Source: Bacteroidales bacterium
Lineage (GTDB): Bacteria > Bacteroidota > Bacteroidia > Bacteroidales > UBA932
DNA: 64,000 nt
Direction: 5' to 3'
NCBI GenBank assembly: GCA_015060335.1
Contig: SUYR01000011.1
Coordinates: forward strand, 1-64,000
The notes under the pieces are model-generated. The model saw only the letters and a list, made by a program, of their open reading frames with translations. It ran no database searches and had not been told where the DNA came from. The translations under genes were made by a program, and so were the position numbers. This document shows, one piece after another, positions 18,373 to 29,411 of the stretch (position 1 is its first letter; each line of letters begins with the position of its first letter).

Positions 18373-21192
18373 ATGAGCGAGAATTATTATAAATTTTTGG
18401 CGGAGATCGGAAAGATCATCCCGAAGGACAGGATATATACGGACGAGTTGCGTCGTTTTGCATGGGGAACGGATGCGGGATTCTATAGGATGACTCCGCA
18501 GATAGTTGTGCGGACCAGATCGGAAGAAGAGGTTACAACCCTTCTCAGACAAGCATCCGTACTCGGTATTCCTGTTACTTTCAGGGCTGCCGGTACCAGT
18601 CTGTCAGGTCAGGCTGTAAGCGATTCCGTGCTTGTAGTCGCGGGAAAGAACTGGGAGGAAATATCTACTCCGGATAACGGACAGACTGTGAGACTTCAGC
18701 CGGGCGTTGTGGGCGCAAAGGTCAACGAGTATCTGAAACGCTTTGGCAGGAAATTCGGTCCCGATCCCGCATCGATAAAGAGCGCTATGGTGGGTGGTAT
18801 TGTCATGAACAATGCTTCGGGAATGAGTTGCGGCACCTGGGCGAACAGTGACAGGATGATTGTTTCCGGAAGAATCATCTTTGCTGACGGAACAGTGCTC
18901 GATACCGCTGACAGTGACAGCAGGGAGGCCTTCAAGGCTTCGCATCCTGAGATTATCAGCAGGATAGAGAAACTCAGGGATGATGTTCTCTCTGATAAGG
19001 AACTGACTGACCGTATCCTGCATAAGTATTCCATTAAGAATGTGACCGGTCTGAATCTGCTTCCGCTCGTTACTTTTACAGATCCGTTTGATATCATCCT
19101 TCATCTTCTCGTCGGGTCTGAGGGTACTCTTGCATTCTTGAGTGAGGTCACTATGAAAACTCTTGAGATTGCACCTCTTCAGGCTGATGCAATGGTGTAT
19201 TTCAAGGATATGGCAGAGGCTGCAAGGGCGGTCATAGCCATGAAGAGTCTTAATGTTTCAGCCGCGGAGATGCTTGACAAGCGTTCTCTGGCATCGGTGA
19301 ATGCCGGTGAGATCGAGGGCCTTACAGCTGTACTGACCCAGGTGGAAGCCCAGTCCCAGCATGAACTTGCACAGAAGGTCAAGGAGCTGACCGACACCCT
19401 CAAGTCATTCGATACATACGGAAAAGTGGAATTCACTACTGACCCGGAGGAATCTGCAGGATATTGGGCTATACGTTCCGGCATTTTCCCGACTGTGGGT
19501 GGAATGAGAAAGCCGGGAACTACCTGCCTGATCGAAGATGTGGCATTCCATGTGGAGGACCTTGCCGAAGCTGTGACCGATCTTTCCGATCTTCTGGACA
19601 GGCATGGCTATGATGATTCATGTATATATGGACATGCTCTCGAAGGAAACTTCCACTTCATCATCAATCAGTCGTTCGACTCTGAGAATCAAGTACAACG
19701 GTATAAGGATATGATCAACGATGTGGGAGAACTCGTTGTGAAGAAATATGACGGATCTCTCAAGGCGGAGCATGGTACAGGACGCAATATGGCTCCTTAT
19801 GTTGAGTATGAATGGGGCTCGAAGGCCTTCGATGTCATGAAGCGTATAAAGCATATCTTCGATCCTGACAATATCCTCAATCCTGGAGTGATCTTCAATG
19901 ACGATCCGGAGTGCTGTTTCAAGAATTTCAAGGCTCTGCCACTTCTGAAGCCAGCTGAGAGCGCTCCGCAGGAGACGGTAAAGGCATATGAGAAACTGAA
20001 TAAATGTATCGAATGCGGATTCTGTGAGGTGAACTGCGTTTCATGCGGCTTTACTCTGTCGTCCAGGACAAGGATAGTGATGCAGAGGGAAATGGAAAGG
20101 CTTAGAAGAAGCGGAGAGAACCCGGTACTTCTCAAGACCCTTCAGAAGCAGTATTCATATTTGGGTGAGCAGACCTGTGCCGGTGACGGACTTTGCTCGA
20201 TGTCGTGTCCTATGGGTATAAATGTCGGAGACCTTACTCACGAGGTCCGCAGACAGAATATGGGCAGTATGGCAAACAGGACAGGAGAGTTTGTCGCCGA
20301 CAATTTCCACGGAGTAAAGACTGCGTTGCGAGGTGTCCTGAAACTGGCTGATTTCGGGCATACGGTCCTCGGAAGCAAGGCTATGGGAACTCTTGCAAAG
20401 GGGATCCATGCTGTCGGGCTCCCGTTATGGACACCGTCTATGCCGAAGTCATACAATGCTGCCAGGAAACTTCAGCACACTAAGGAAAGCAGATTGAAAG
20501 TGGTGTATTTCCCAAGCTGTCTCAACCAGACCATGGGTATAGACAAGGAGTCAAATGGAATGAGGCCATTGGCGGAAGAGATGACGCAACTTCTTCAGAA
20601 GGCAGGATATGAAGTCATTTTTCCGAAGAATATGGACTCGCTCTGCTGCGGAACCATTTGGGATAGCAAGGGATTTCCGGAGATTGCCATGAAGAAGACA
20701 AGACAACTCGAGGATGCTCTCTGGGAGGCCTCCGAGCATGGAAAATATCCGGTAGTATGTGACCAGAGTCCATGTCTGCACAGAATGAAGCAGCATATTT
20801 CAAAGGTGGAACTGTACGAGTCCACCGAATTCATATGGAAGTTCCTGAAGGACAGGTTGACCTTCACCAGGACAGATACTCCTGTAGCACTTCATCTTAC
20901 ATGTTCTACCAGACTGATGAAGATAGACCGTATTGTCCATGACCTGGCATGTCTATGCTCGTCAGACGTCCTGATTCCTGAGGGTGTCGGATGCTGTGGC
21001 TTCGCTGGAGATAAAGGTATGACACATCCGGAACTGAACGCCTATGCGCTCCGTAAACTGCGTACTCAGATAGAACAGAAGGGTATCGAAGTAGGCTACT
21101 CCAACAGCCGTACATGCGAAATAGGACTCCAGACCAATTCAGGTATTCCTTATCGCTCTATAGTATATCTTGTGAACAGTTGTACGAAATGA
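18373..21192 (+). CDS. D-lactate dehydrogenase-type FAD-binding and Fe-S oxidoreductase
   Basis: The product from 18373 has 939 residues and no signal peptide. The N-terminal half is a PCMH-type FAD domain (about 45-185; TFRAAGTSLSGQAVSD) plus an FAD-oxidase C-terminal domain (to about 490; EHGTGRNMAP). It is followed by two ferredoxin-like clusters (Cys545-x2-Cys-x2-Cys-x3-Cys and Cys602 onward, CAGDGLCSMSCP) and two CCG domains (LCCGTIWDSKG, GCCGFAGDKG). This is the single-chain form of a membrane-associated D-2-hydroxyacid, most likely D-lactate, dehydrogenase that passes electrons to the quinone pool. The start at 18373 is chosen because the promoter box overlaps the upstream extension. 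Its stop overlaps the next gene. Confidence 0.85.
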   Translation: MSENYYKFLAEIGKIIPKDRIYTDELRRFAWGTDAGFYRMTPQIVVRTRSEEEVTTLLRQASVLGIPVTFRAAGTSLSGQAVSDSVLVVAGKNWEEISTPDNGQTVRLQPGVVGAKVNEYLKRFGRKFGPDPASIKSAMVGGIVMNNASGMSCGTWANSDRMIVSGRIIFADGTVLDTADSDSREAFKASHPEIISRIEKLRDDVLSDKELTDRILHKYSIKNVTGLNLLPLVTFTDPFDIILHLLVGSEGTLAFLSEVTMKTLEIAPLQADAMVYFKDMAEAARAVIAMKSLNVSAAEMLDKRSLASVNAGEIEGLTAVLTQVEAQSQHELAQKVKELTDTLKSFDTYGKVEFTTDPEESAGYWAIRSGIFPTVGGMRKPGTTCLIEDVAFHVEDLAEAVTDLSDLLDRHGYDDSCIYGHALEGNFHFIINQSFDSENQVQRYKDMINDVGELVVKKYDGSLKAEHGTGRNMAPYVEYEWGSKAFDVMKRIKHIFDPDNILNPGVIFNDDPECCFKNFKALPLLKPAESAPQETVKAYEKLNKCIECGFCEVNCVSCGFTLSSRTRIVMQREMERLRRSGENPVLLKTLQKQYSYLGEQTCAGDGLCSMSCPMGINVGDLTHEVRRQNMGSMANRTGEFVADNFHGVKTALRGVLKLADFGHTVLGSKAMGTLAKGIHAVGLPLWTPSMPKSYNAARKLQHTKESRLKVVYFPSCLNQTMGIDKESNGMRPLAEEMTQLLQKAGYEVIFPKNMDSLCCGTIWDSKGFPEIAMKKTRQLEDALWEASEHGKYPVVCDQSPCLHRMKQHISKVELYESTEFIWKFLKDRLTFTRTDTPVALHLTCSTRLMKIDRIVHDLACLCSSDVLIPEGVGCCGFAGDKGMTHPELNAYALRKLRTQIEQKGIEVGYSNSRTCEIGLQTNSGIPYRSIVYLVNSCTK

Positions 21193-22073
21193 AAAATATA
21201 ATCATATCTAAAGATTCTCTCGAACTTACTCTTTGCCCTCCGTCGTTTGAGGACGGATATTACCGTGGTACCAGATTCGATCATTCAGGAATATTCAGAC
21301 GAATTGTCAAGGATGGTTTTGTATATGCTGACGAGTGGTTTGACAAATACAATCCGTATGCACATGATGCCGTATGCGGTACGTCCGAGGAGTTTGGCGA
21401 AAGCGGATATGAGCAGGCTGAGGTGGGAGACGTGTTCGTGAAGCCGGGAGTGGGCCTTCTGCTTAAGGAAGATGATGCTCCATACGACCACTTCAAGTTA
21501 TATAAGGTGGCAGATCCGGGCAGATGGACCGTCACTTGTGACGAGGATTCCGCGACCTTTGTCCATGTAGTGGATTCCGAAGACTGGGGTTATGTCTATG
21601 AAAAGGTGGTAAGGATCATTGACGGAGCTCATTATGAAATAACCCATCATCTGTGCAATACAGGCCGCTACAACATCGAGGGCGAGATGTACAATCACAA
21701 TTTCTTCACTTTCGGAGATGCCCGTCCTGGACCAGAAATTGAAATAGACTTTCCGTTTGAACCTTGCGGCAACTGGAGGGCTGAATATGACAGCGTGGCA
21801 CTGTCTGAAAGAGGAATCCGTTTCTCCCGTCCGATAGAAAAGGGAGAAAGCGTGTTCATGGGCAATCTCAAGTCGTCAGACGGGTCGGAGGTGACCGGCG
21901 AAGTGTTCTCCATAGACGCTTCCGGACATAAGGTCACATTCGGTGCCGACCTTCCGTTCCACCGTATAGCGTTCTGGTCTAACCACAGGGTGGGCTGCAT
22001 CGAACCGTTCATCCCATATTGCCTCGAATCGGGAGACGAACTGGAATGGACATATACATACGATATGAAATAA
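21189..22073 (+). CDS. Aldose-1-epimerase-fold (galactose-mutarotase-like) protein
   Basis: The product from 21189 (ATGA overlap with the previous stop) has 294 residues and no signal peptide. The beta-rich sequence, with HFKLYKVADPGRWTV, YEKVVRIIDGAHYEITHHLCN, YNHNFFTFGD and a late GCIEPFIPY, fits the galactose-mutarotase-like fold. The histidines in HHLCN and YNHNF are the kind of residues that fill the active site, but I cannot match it to a characterised enzyme. Tight coupling to the oxidase gene suggests a linked role in sugar or hydroxyacid metabolism; this is inference. Confidence 0.6.
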   Translation: MKNIIISKDSLELTLCPPSFEDGYYRGTRFDHSGIFRRIVKDGFVYADEWFDKYNPYAHDAVCGTSEEFGESGYEQAEVGDVFVKPGVGLLLKEDDAPYDHFKLYKVADPGRWTVTCDEDSATFVHVVDSEDWGYVYEKVVRIIDGAHYEITHHLCNTGRYNIEGEMYNHNFFTFGDARPGPEIEIDFPFEPCGNWRAEYDSVALSERGIRFSRPIEKGESVFMGNLKSSDGSEVTGEVFSIDASGHKVTFGADLPFHRIAFWSNHRVGCIEPFIPYCLESGDELEWTYTYDMK

Positions 22074-22079
22074 TGAAAA

Positions 22080-22126
22080 GTCTCGAATCACTGTCAGTCG
22101 GCCGACGGGATTCGAGACATCTTTTT
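22080..22126. terminator. Bidirectional terminator between convergent genes
   Basis: GTCTCGAATC (22080-22089) pairs with GATTCGAGAC (22109-22118), with an inner GTCGGCCGAC palindrome. A TCTTTTT run follows on the + strand, and on the minus strand an A-rich stretch precedes and CTTTTC follows. It sits between the ends of the + gene at 22073 and the minus gene at 22126. Confidence 0.8.
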
Positions 22127-22968
22127 CAGAATACCTGTGCTATGATTCTTTTTGCATATTCGACATCGGTATAACTTCTGGATCCCTTGTCGTGGATGTT
22201 CAGACCTCTGATGATCTCCATGTCGTTTTCATCAAGGGCGAAGTCGAAGATCTTCATGTTGTCTTCCATTCGGGTGATGCCGGTGGTCTTGGGTATGACA
22301 GGTATGCCCTGCTGGACAAGGAATCTCAGACCGACCTGAGATGCACTCTTTCCGTATTTCTGACCGATTGCAGTCAGGACTTCGTGGTCGAAGAAATTAT
22401 ATTTTCCCTGTCCCATAGGACCCCATGCCATAAGTCTGGTGTCCGTATCCTTCATCATTTCCCTCATGGCATTCTGCTGACTGAACACATTGGTTTCCAG
22501 CTGGTTGACTGCCGGCTTTATATTGACAGAATTTACAAGGTCATAATATCGGTCGTCATAGAAGTTGCTCAGACCGATGGCTCGGGCCCTTCCTTCCGCA
22601 AGCGCCTTTTCCAATGTCCTGTAGATGCCATAATAATCTCCGTACGGCTGATGTACAAGAAGCAGGTCCACATAGTCGGTCTGCAGTTTGTCAAGACTTT
22701 CCTGAAAGGACTCGGCAGAACGCCCGTCACCACCGTTGGTAAGCCATATCTTTGTCACGAGGAAAATATCCTCTCTTGCGATTCCGCTGCCTGCAATGGC
22801 ATTTCCCACACCTTCTTCATTAGCATAGAACTGTGCGGTATCAATCATCCTGTATCCCACGCTCAGGGCATCTCTTACGCATCTCTCCGACTCTTTCGGG
22901 TCCACTTTGAATACGCCATATCCCAGAAGCGGCATCTCCACGCCATTGTTCAGCACTGTTTTTTCCAT
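22126..22968 (-). CDS. Aldo/keto reductase
   Basis: The product from the ATG at 22968 has 280 residues, the normal length for the NADPH-dependent aldo/keto reductase family. It starts MEKTVLNNGVEMPLLGYGVF, keeps the DTAQFYANEEGVG block with the catalytic Asp and Tyr, VTKIW with the catalytic Lys, LLLVHQPYGD with the His, and the C-terminal IPVIPKTT coenzyme-binding segment. It should reduce aldehydes or ketones in the cytoplasm; the substrate is unknown. An upstream extension of the open frame is rejected because the promoter box at 22989-22996 lies within it. Confidence 0.9.
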   Translation of the reverse strand: MEKTVLNNGVEMPLLGYGVFKVDPKESERCVRDALSVGYRMIDTAQFYANEEGVGNAIAGSGIAREDIFLVTKIWLTNGGDGRSAESFQESLDKLQTDYVDLLLVHQPYGDYYGIYRTLEKALAEGRARAIGLSNFYDDRYYDLVNSVNIKPAVNQLETNVFSQQNAMREMMKDTDTRLMAWGPMGQGKYNFFDHEVLTAIGQKYGKSASQVGLRFLVQQGIPVIPKTTGITRMEDNMKIFDFALDENDMEIIRGLNIHDKGSRSYTDVEYAKRIIAQVF

Positions 22969-22988
22969 GTCTTGCAAAATTTGGTCTG

Positions 22989-22996
22989 CAAAAATA
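22989..22996 (-). promoter_or_regulatory. -7 promoter box of the aldo/keto reductase gene
   Basis: Read on the minus strand this is TATTTTTG, a full match to TAnnTTTG, 20 bases ahead of the start codon. No clear -33 element is seen. Confidence 0.5.
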
Positions 22997-23064
22997 CAAA
23001 AATTATCAGTCGCTTTTGGAACGGATGTTGGAAATTCTGATGTTGAACTATAAAACGAACGGTT

Positions 23065-23514
23065 ATGTTTTACAATTTTCTGTTTCCCCAATATTTCAGA
23101 GGGAAGGGAGTTTCCTTTCTGATACTTTTTGTCAGGTTGTTTTTCGGAGCCCTGTTCTTCATGCACGGACTCGACAAACTGTCCAACTTCAACGTGCTGT
23201 CTGATACATATCCCAGCGTGTTAGGCCTGGGAAGCTACACCACACTCATGATCACGATATTCTGTGAATTCGCCTGTTCTCTCTTCCTTATGGCAGGACT
23301 TGTCACGAGAATCGTGCTGATTCCCATGATGGCGGCGATGGCCGTGGCGTTTTTCGATGTCCACGACGGCATGATGCCTGAGGGAGAACTTGCATTGATA
23401 TATCTGATAGTGTTCCTTGTGCTGTTCATGACCGGTCCCGGACGGTATAGTGTGGATTATCTCATTGACCGAAAAGTAAATAAGGATAAGGAAGAATTGA
23501 GTACTCACAAATGA
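23065..23514 (+). CDS. DoxX-family membrane protein
   Basis: The 149-residue product has four hydrophobic segments (about 17-35, 57-77, 80-98 and 108-124), as in the DoxX family. The first carries the typical LFFGALFFMHGLDKL. DoxX proteins are small inner-membrane proteins linked to redox or respiratory functions, but the exact role is undefined. The gene is transcribed away from the aldo/keto reductase. The lysine-rich C-terminus is cytoplasmic by the positive-inside rule. Confidence 0.8.
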   Translation: MFYNFLFPQYFRGKGVSFLILFVRLFFGALFFMHGLDKLSNFNVLSDTYPSVLGLGSYTTLMITIFCEFACSLFLMAGLVTRIVLIPMMAAMAVAFFDVHDGMMPEGELALIYLIVFLVLFMTGPGRYSVDYLIDRKVNKDKEELSTHK

Positions 23515-23520
23515 TATCGC

Positions 23521-23550
23521 TTGGAATTTTGGGAAATATGACTATCTTTG
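23521..23550 (+). promoter_or_regulatory. Promoter of the ATP synthase operon
   Basis: TTG at 23521-23523, a 19-base spacer and TATCTTTG at 23543-23550 fit the Bacteroidota primary promoter (TTTG-N19-TAnnTTTG). The predicted start of transcription is around 23556, giving a leader of about 43 bases before atpD. Confidence 0.75.
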
Positions 23551-23586
23551 AAAATTATGCGGTCATGTCGATCGCAATGAATCTAA

Positions 23587-25128
<1,542 letters not shown>

Positions 25129-25139
25129 CATATGCCGTC

Positions 25140-25394
25140 ATGGGTAACACAGACAATATAAAGCTTACGATACTTACTCCGCAGGACACTCTTTTCGAGG
25201 GATATGTGGAAAAGGTCGAACTGCCTGGTGAAAAAGGCCGTTTCATGGTGCTGAAGAATCATGCTCCAGTGATATCTTCGCTCGTGGAAGGAAAGGTTGT
25301 GTATACGTCTGAAGGTACCGCTGAAGAAGTAAGGGTACGTGTCGGTTTCGTACGCGTGGATTATAATGAGGTGACAGTGTGTGCGGAGGTATGA
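25140..25394 (+). CDS. atpC: F1 ATP synthase subunit epsilon (short form)
   Basis: The 84-residue product corresponds to the N-terminal beta-sandwich of epsilon only (LTILTPQDTLFEG, LPGEKGRFMVLKNHAPVISSL). The C-terminal two-helix domain, which inhibits ATP hydrolysis in other bacteria, is absent. This short form is usual in Bacteroidota. It links gamma to the c-ring. The stop overlaps the atpB start (ATGA). Confidence 0.93.
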   Translation: MGNTDNIKLTILTPQDTLFEGYVEKVELPGEKGRFMVLKNHAPVISSLVEGKVVYTSEGTAEEVRVRVGFVRVDYNEVTVCAEV

Positions 25395-26449
25395 GGTGGC
25401 TGAATATCATATTGGTTTTCATGGCGCTGACATGCCTGCCTTTTACAATGGACGGCTCATCGGCGGATCATGCGTCATCTGAGGTTGATGTGTCTCATAT
25501 GCTCTTCGGCCATATAGGCGATTCATACGGCTGGCATATAACGGATTGGAATGGAAAGCATATCACTATTCCTCTTCCATGCATAGTATATAGTTCCACA
25601 AGCGGCTGGCATGCCTTCATGTCTTCACGGATAGAACACGGACATTCATACAACGGCTTCTCTCTTGCTACGGAAGGACGCTATCAGGACAAGATCGTGG
25701 AGACTGCATCAGACGGATCGGTGTCAAGACCGTTTGACATATCCATAACCAAGAATGTAGCCTCGCTCATATTTACTGCGCTGCTGCTTATCGCCATGAT
25801 ACTCTATGCAAAACGATGGTATGCCAGGAATGATGCCAGGGAAAAGGCTCCGGGAGGATTCACCGGTCTTGTGGAGATGATGGTGATGATGGTCAATGAC
25901 GACATAATAAAGGAGGCCGTCGGTCCGGAATACAGGAAATATTCTCCATATCTGCTCACTGCCTTCTTCTTCATATTCATAAGTAACCTTCTGGGTATAG
26001 TCCCGTTCTTCCCGGGAGGAGCTAATGTGACGGGAAATATTGCAGTGACGATGGTGCTTGCCCTATGCACCTTCTTTGCTGTGAATATGTTTGCAAACAG
26101 GCATTATTGGAAGGAAATTCTGTGGCCGGATGTGCCGATATTCCTGAAGTTTCCTCTTCCTCTGATGCAGCTGATAGAGATATTCGGAATGTTTACCAAA
26201 CCTTTTTCATTGATGGTCAGGCTGTTTGCCAATATAATGGCCGGCCATGCGATGATATTGGGACTGGTGTCGGTAATATTTGTGACGGCAAAGCTGGGAC
26301 CGGTGATAAACGGCTCGATGACCGTGGTGACAATGCTTTTCGGGGTGTTCATGGACTGTCTTGAACTGCTAGTGGCATTTATTCAGGCATATGTGTTCAC
26401 CATGCTCTCCGGTGTGTTTATCGGCATGAGCCGCCAATCGGAACATTGA
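25391..26449 (+). CDS. atpB: F0 ATP synthase subunit a
   Basis: From the ATG at 25391 the product has 352 residues, longer than the roughly 270 of E. coli. The extra part is N-terminal: a signal-like hydrophobic stretch followed by a polar region of about 100 residues (VDVSHMLFGHIGDSYGWHI), expected on the periplasmic side. The membrane part holds the essential arginine in MVRLFANIMAGHAM, and a helix near the C-terminus completes the proton path. The gene that often lies between atpC and atpB in this phylum is missing here. The GTG at 25379 is a less likely start. Confidence 0.95.
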   Translation: MRWLNIILVFMALTCLPFTMDGSSADHASSEVDVSHMLFGHIGDSYGWHITDWNGKHITIPLPCIVYSSTSGWHAFMSSRIEHGHSYNGFSLATEGRYQDKIVETASDGSVSRPFDISITKNVASLIFTALLLIAMILYAKRWYARNDAREKAPGGFTGLVEMMVMMVNDDIIKEAVGPEYRKYSPYLLTAFFFIFISNLLGIVPFFPGGANVTGNIAVTMVLALCTFFAVNMFANRHYWKEILWPDVPIFLKFPLPLMQLIEIFGMFTKPFSLMVRLFANIMAGHAMILGLVSVIFVTAKLGPVINGSMTVVTMLFGVFMDCLELLVAFIQAYVFTMLSGVFIGMSRQSEH

Positions 26450-26480
26450 CAGAAACGTATAACAACTAAAAGATAAAACT

Positions 26481-26738
26481 ATGTTACTTTCAACAATCAT
26501 TCTTCAGGCCGCAGGACTGGCCGTCTGGGGAAAAGTCGCAGGAGCAATCGGTGCAGGTATAGCAGCAATAGCAGCTGCTTGGGGTATCGGTAAGATCGGA
26601 TCATCCGCAATGGAGGCGATCGCACGTCAGCCCGAGTCGGCTGGAAATATCCGTACCGCCATGCTTATCATCGGTGCGCTTGTAGAGGGCGCCTGCCTTT
26701 TCGCAATCATTGCATGTCTGATGGCAATCGTGATGTAA
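26481..26738 (+). CDS. atpE: F0 ATP synthase subunit c
   Basis: The 85-residue hairpin protein has two membrane helices joined by the polar loop ARQPE. The ion-binding carboxylate is the Glu in ALVEGACLF. The residue after it is Gly rather than Ser or Thr, and no Gln is seen at the matching site of helix 1, so the sodium-binding set is missing and proton coupling is the likely mode. The ring size cannot be told from the sequence. Confidence 0.95.
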   Translation: MLLSTIILQAAGLAVWGKVAGAIGAGIAAIAAAWGIGKIGSSAMEAIARQPESAGNIRTAMLIIGALVEGACLFAIIACLMAIVM

Positions 26739-26739
26739 T

Positions 26740-27261
26740 ATGAATCTGTTGCTTCCGGACAGTGGTCTCATCTTCTGGATGACCATAATCTTTGCCATCG
26801 TGTTCTTTGTTCTTGCAAAGTTCGGCTTCCCTATGATTACAGGGATGGTGGAAAAACGCAAGACAAGGATAGAGGAAGCCATTGAGGCGGCCAGAAAGGC
26901 GGAGGAGGCCATTGCCCATCTGAATCAAGAACATGAAAGACTTATTACCCAGACCCGTGAGCAGCAGGCACAGCTCAAGAAGGACGCTGCGGCAGAACGT
27001 GACCGCATGATTGCGCTTGCCCGGGAACAGGCCAGGGTGGAGGCACAGAAGATAATGGATGAGGCAAAGGCCCGTATTGCAGAGGAAAAGGAAGACGCAT
27101 TGAGGGATATGCGCAGAGAGGTATCTGTATTGTCACTTGCAATCGCAGAACAGATTCTCAGAAAGGAACTCAAGTCTGATAAATCCCAGAAGGAACTGGT
27201 TGACAAGCTTGTGGATGAGCTTTCCGGCAGTCTTTCTGATAACACAGATGTCGTGTCATGA
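26740..27261 (+). CDS. atpF: F0 ATP synthase subunit b
   Basis: The 173-residue product has one N-terminal membrane helix (SGLIFWMTIIFAIVFFVLAKF) and a long charged helix (about 35-150, rich in Ala, Glu, Arg and Lys) that forms the peripheral stalk dimer. It starts one base after the atpE stop and overlaps atpH by four bases (ATGA). Confidence 0.95.
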   Translation: MNLLLPDSGLIFWMTIIFAIVFFVLAKFGFPMITGMVEKRKTRIEEAIEAARKAEEAIAHLNQEHERLITQTREQQAQLKKDAAAERDRMIALAREQARVEAQKIMDEAKARIAEEKEDALRDMRREVSVLSLAIAEQILRKELKSDKSQKELVDKLVDELSGSLSDNTDVVS

Positions 27262-27812
27262 ATTCCGGAATAGTGGCTTCAAGATATGCAAAGGCCTTCC
27301 TGAAATATGTTCAGGAGGAAGGGGACGGGAAGACTGTGTATTCCCAGTCCTGTGTCCTTGTGCATGTTATGAATGAGATTCCGCAGTTCAAGGAGTATAT
27401 TAAGAGTACCTTGGATATTCCTCTTGACAGAAAATTAACCCTGCTCTCTGACGCCCTTGGAGCCCCTCTGGACAAGTCCATTGCTGATTTTCTCAAGATG
27501 GTGTCGTCTCACAGGAGAGATGAATATTTCCCGAGGATGCTGCTTTCATTTATCGAGCAGTACCGTGTTGCGAACAATATAAAGGTTGGCAGTCTTGTCA
27601 CTGCTGTCGATGATGATGGCCTGAAAGACCGCCTTGAATCCCTTTTTCATGACAGGACGGGAGCTGAAATCCATCTTGAAGAAAAGGTGTCGCCGGAAAT
27701 AATAGGTGGCTTTGTGTTCGAACTTGACGGCTGGCGTCTGGATGCCAGCGTGGCCAATCATCTGGACAGACTTCGCCGTCAGCTTGTAGAAAAGAAAAAC
27801 AGAATAGTATAG
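27258..27812 (+). CDS. atpH: F1 ATP synthase subunit delta
   Basis: The 184-residue product fits the delta/OSCP family: N-terminal helical domain starting GIVASRYAKAFLKYV and the C-terminal block VSPEIIGGFVFELDGWRLDASVANHLDRLRR split over residues 145-180. It joins the b-subunit stalk to the top of the alpha3-beta3 head. It overlaps atpF (ATGA) and lies 9 bases before atpA. Confidence 0.95.
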   Translation: MNSGIVASRYAKAFLKYVQEEGDGKTVYSQSCVLVHVMNEIPQFKEYIKSTLDIPLDRKLTLLSDALGAPLDKSIADFLKMVSSHRRDEYFPRMLLSFIEQYRVANNIKVGSLVTAVDDDGLKDRLESLFHDRTGAEIHLEEKVSPEIIGGFVFELDGWRLDASVANHLDRLRRQLVEKKNRIV

Positions 27813-27821
27813 AATAACAAT

Positions 27822-29411
27822 ATGTCAAATACAATTCGCCCATCGGAAATATCGGATGTGCTGCTCAGTCAGTTGAAGGAAATCGGAGCCGAACTTAAGT
27901 ATGAAGAGGTCGGCAAGGTACTGCAGGTCAGTGATGGTGTTGTGCGCCTTTATGGTCTGCTCAACGCTGAGGCTGGTGAGCTTCTGGAGTTTGATAACGG
28001 TATCATGGCGGTTGTCATGAATCTGGAAGAAGACAATGTGGGAGCAGTACTTCTGGGGCCGACAGACAGGATCAAGGAGGGAATGACCGTAAGACGCACA
28101 GGCCGTATCGCTTCGATAAACGTCGGGGAATCGATGCTTGGAAGGGTTGTGAACCCTTTGGGGGAACCTCTTGACGGCAAGGGAAGGCTGACTGGTGATC
28201 TGGTGGAGATGCCTCTCGAGAGAAAGGCTCCGGGAGTGATCTTCCGTCAGCCGGTTACGGAGCCTCTGCAGACAGGTCTCAAGGCAATAGATTCCATGAT
28301 TCCTATTGGCAGGGGACAGCGAGAGCTCATTATCGGTGACCGTCAGACTGGAAAGACAGCGATTGCCCTTGATACCATCATCAATCAACGAGGTGCCTAC
28401 GAGGCTGGCGAGCCCGTTTACTGTATATATGTAGCTATCGGTCAGAAGGGATCGACAGTAGCGAATATTGTAAATACTCTCAGGCAGCACGGAGCCCTGG
28501 ATTATACCATAGTGGTTGCTGCAACTGCTGCGGATACGGCTGCATTGAGATATTATGCTCCGTTCGCAGGAGCTGCCATTGGCGAGTATTTCCGAGATAC
28601 AGGAAAACATGCCCTGGTGGTGTATGACGACCTTTCAAAACAGGCTGTTGCATATCGAGAGGTGTCTCTGATTCTTCGCCGCCCGTCAGGACGAGAGGCA
28701 TATCCGGGAGATATCTTCTATCTTCATTCAAGACTTCTTGAGAGGGCCGCGAAAATCATCGGACAGCAGGAGGTGGCAGAGAATATGAACGATCTTCCTG
28801 ATTCACTCAAGGGCAAGGTGAAGGCAGGCGGCTCTCTGACAGCTCTTCCTATCATCGAGACTCAGGCAGGCGACGTGTCGGCATATATACCTACCAATGT
28901 GATTTCCATTACTGACGGTCAGATATTCCTTGAGGCAGACCTGTTCAATCAGGGATTCCGTCCGGCTGTGAATGTGGGTATCTCAGTGTCACGTGTGGGA
29001 GGAAGTGCTCAGGTCAAGAGTATGAAGAAGGTGGCGGGTACGCTGAAAATAGATCAGGCGCAGTATCGTGAGCTGGAGGCGTTCTCCAAGTTCAGCAGCG
29101 ACATGGATCCTATTACTGTTATGACTCTGGACAAGGGAAGGAAGAACAACAGGCTCCTGGTGCAGCCTCAGTATTCACCGATGCCTGTGGGAGAGCAGGT
29201 AGCTGTGCTGTATTGCGGCACGAAGGGACTTCTCAGGGACCTTCAGCTGGAGCAGATAGAAGATTTCCAGAGCTCGTTCCTCAGCAAGATGCGGGCGTTC
29301 CATACAGAAGATGTTCTTGGACCGTTGTCCGCAGGAGCTACAAACCCTGAGATATTTAATATTATCGAACGTGAAGCGTTGTCTATAGTTAGAGGCATGA
29401 TTCAGGCATGA
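27822..29411 (+). CDS. atpA: F1 ATP synthase subunit alpha
   Basis: The 529-residue product is the non-catalytic alpha subunit. It has an N-terminal beta-barrel (about 30-100), the P-loop GDRQTGKT around 172-179, and the signature [14 protein letters not shown] with the arginine finger that reaches into the beta active site. Length and motifs are normal. The stop overlaps atpG (ATGA). Confidence 0.98.
   Translation: MSNTIRPSEISDVLLSQLKEIGAELKYEEVGKVLQVSDGVVRLYGLLNAEAGELLEFDNGIMAVVMNLEEDNVGAVLLGPTDRIKEGMTVRRTGRIASINVGESMLGRVVNPLGEPLDGKGRLTGDLVEMPLERKAPGVIFRQPVTEPLQTGLKAIDSMIPIGRGQRELIIGDRQTGKTAIALDTIINQRGAYEAGEPVYCIYVAIGQKGSTVANIVNTLRQHGALDYTIVVAATAADTAALRYYAPFAGAAIGEYFRDTGKHALVVYDDLSKQAVAYREVSLILRRPSGREAYPGDIFYLHSRLLERAAKIIGQQEVAENMNDLPDSLKGKVKAGGSLTALPIIETQAGDVSAYIPTNVISITDGQIFLEADLFNQGFRPAVNVGISVSRVGGSAQVKSMKKVAGTLKIDQAQYRELEAFSKFSSDMDPITVMTLDKGRKNNRLLVQPQYSPMPVGEQVAVLYCGTKGLLRDLQLEQIEDFQSSFLSKMRAFHTEDVLGPLSAGATNPEIFNIIEREALSIVRGMIQA

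Noticed and set aside
21114..21188. Upstream extension of the mutarotase-fold gene
   Set aside because: It would overlap the oxidase gene by 79 bases, while the ATG at 21189 gives a normal four-base overlap and a typical start.
22192..23040. 282-residue open frame on the + strand
   Set aside because: It lies antisense to the aldo/keto reductase gene, whose motifs are clear, and the translation shows no recognisable domain.
27825..28610. 261-residue open frame on the minus strand
   Set aside because: It is fully antisense to atpA, which is certain from its motifs.
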